Below, piece by piece: positions 63,133-64,000 of a DNA stretch of 64,000 bases. Source of the stretch: Yoonia sp. (GTDB lineage Bacteria > Pseudomonadota > Alphaproteobacteria > Rhodobacterales > Rhodobacteraceae); NCBI RefSeq assembly GCF_014859355.1, contig NZ_JACUUJ010000006.1, positions 1 through 64,000 on the forward strand, written 5' to 3'. The position numbers and the translations under genes are program-made. The notes beneath the pieces are model-generated. The model was not told where the DNA came from. It made no database searches and was given only the letters and a program-made list of their open reading frames with translations. Each line of letters begins with the position of its first letter. Position 1 is the first letter of the stretch.

Positions 63133-63612
63133 TCAGATGTTGGGAATGTCCAGCGGCTTTTGATCCGGGTTCAGGCTGTAGACGGAATAGTTCAGCGCGC
63201 CCGCGATCGTCACCCACGCAAGATAAGGAACAAAGGCCAGACCTGCCCAGAAATCCAGCTGAAAATGCATCACTGTGGCACCAAGCACTGACAGCCATAG
63301 ACCCGCCATAACAACAAGCGACGCCCGAAAGTTGCGCAAGCCAAAGAACACAGGCGTCCACAGTGCGTTGAACGCGATCTGCGCGGCCCAGAACGCCATT
63401 GCGTATTGGTTCCCGCCGATCCCGGCTGCACGTGCACCCGCGAATGCGATCAGCAGATAGATGCTGGTCCACATGATGGGAAACATCCAGTTCGGCGGTA
63501 CCCACGACGGCTTCTTCAGGTTTTCATACCACGCCCCCGTTGGAAACAGCGCGCCCGTCGCCCCCGCACCGACAGTTGCGGCCAAAAACAAGAAGAACAG
63601 CAAGAAATCCAT
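63133..63612 (-). CDS. tspO: TspO/MBR family tryptophan-rich sensory protein
   Basis: A five-helix membrane protein of 159 residues, the bacterial homologue of the mitochondrial benzodiazepine receptor. Family pattern: GALFPTGAWYENLKKPSWVPPNWMFPIMWTSIYLLIAFAGARAAG, FWAAQIAFNALWTPVFFGL and YLAWVTIAGALNYSVYSLNPD. In Rhodobacter sphaeroides TspO regulates pigment gene expression in response to oxygen, and its gene lies by crtB. The same is true here, with phytoene synthase 31 nt upstream on the same strand. Confidence 0.95.
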   Translation of the reverse strand: MDFLLFFLFLAATVGAGATGALFPTGAWYENLKKPSWVPPNWMFPIMWTSIYLLIAFAGARAAGIGGNQYAMAFWAAQIAFNALWTPVFFGLRNFRASLVVMAGLWLSVLGATVMHFQLDFWAGLAFVPYLAWVTIAGALNYSVYSLNPDQKPLDIPNI

Positions 63613-63643
63613 GATGGGGCCCTTTCAAGGTGACCCCCTACAC

Positions 63644-64000
63644 CTAAGCCAAAGGGCGGCCCGTGCCAATGCCTGCATCGCGCGCGCGCAATTCGGCCAG
63701 CACATCCAACACGGCGGTGGACCGGCGCGGATCGGGGCGGGCGCGGCTAGCGGCCTCAACCAGAAAGGCGACTTCGTCCAGCGGTTTGGCATAGATAACG
63801 GCAGATCTGGGCATGATCATCGACACACCGGTGCGCAACGTCGATTGCGCCACCCACCCCAGTTTTTGCGCAGCCGACGTGCGGGCGCGCATGGAAATAC
63901 TGTCATAACCCTGTTTGCGCACCTGCCTGCCAATGCCCGCGTAAATCAGCCGCGCTGCCCAGATGCCTGTGCGTGCCTGCAAGGGCAGCGCGTCAATCCC
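63644..64000 (-). CDS. crtB: Phytoene synthase, C-terminal part (runs off window)
   Basis: The 3' part of a squalene/phytoene synthase gene that continues past the window edge. The reading frame stays open to position 64000 (GIDALPLQARTGIWAARLIYAGIGRQVRKQGYDSISMRARTSAAQKLGWVAQS), matching the C-terminal region of CrtB; the ORF-track start at 63982 is only a TTG inside it. The enzyme makes phytoene from two GGPP, the first step of carotenoid synthesis. The order crtB-tspO is that of Rhodobacter photosynthesis gene clusters. Confidence 0.85.
   Translation of the reverse strand, partial: GIDALPLQARTGIWAARLIYAGIGRQVRKQGYDSISMRARTSAAQKLGWVAQSTLRTGVSMIMPRSAVIYAKPLDEVAFLVEAASRARPDPRRSTAVLDVLAELRARDAGIGTGRPLA

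Noticed and set aside
1-64000. CRISPR arrays, transposases, phage or rRNA genes
   Set aside because: I looked for regularly spaced repeats, terminal inverted repeats with transposase ORFs and rRNA sequence and found none.

Overview
The window is chromosomal DNA of a marine-type alphaproteobacterium, almost certainly Rhodobacterales (Roseobacter group). The evidence is the Rhodobacter-type petABC operon with its PetP/PetR regulators, the dxs-ispA-xseB and gltB/gltD loci, a BacNav sodium channel, a TRAP transporter, and tspO beside a phytoene synthase at the right edge, as in Rhodobacter carotenoid clusters. Everything is inferred from reading the sequence; no database search was run.

Layout. 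0.1-6.1 kb: a BacNav-type channel, then a leftward set petP-petR, deacetylase-xseB-ispA-dxs (isoprenoid precursors). 6.3-10.3 kb: ilvE, hypotheticals, an EamA exporter and a membrane desaturase. 10.3-14.1 kb: a leftward group with a PQQ-type sugar dehydrogenase, queG, a GST-fold protein (FzlA candidate) and mtgA. 14.2-21.6 kb: glutamate synthase, with two paralogous secreted proteins between gltD and gltB. 21.8-23.6 kb: uppP and an NDUFA9-like protein. 23.7-33.4 kb: an accessory block bounded by tRNA-Leu(CAG) and tRNA-Lys(TTT), holding an Asp/Glu racemase-family protein, a D-cysteine desulfhydrase/L-cysteate lyase-family enzyme, two LysR regulators, a DctPQM TRAP transporter with a coupled alpha/beta hydrolase, and an orphan glycosyltransferase. 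33.4-35.5 kb: dapF-mtaB.

35.7-48.5 kb is the most interesting part. It starts with a six-gene, tightly coupled sugar operon (binding protein, two permeases, SIS-domain isomerase/deglycase, PfkB kinase, UgpC-type ATPase) whose gene content matches Bacillus frl fructosamine operons. Next comes a polysaccharide locus: a lipoprotein, a 1119-residue single-chain protein joining a degenerate GH18-like domain, a NodB deacetylase with intact motifs and a processive GT2 synthase, and a divergent Tat-exported DUF3131 protein. This synthase/deacetylase/DUF3131 pair is my best candidate for a little-described system, probably making and partly deacetylating an exported amino-sugar polymer.

48.7-64.0 kb: two GST-like genes, a small outer-membrane barrel, petABC with a clear terminator, thiBPQ preceded by a TPP riboswitch, aroC, a second EamA exporter, an HU gene, the coupled purine-salvage pair ade-amn, tspO, and the 3' part of crtB running off the window. 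I saw no rRNA, CRISPR array, transposase or phage genes.
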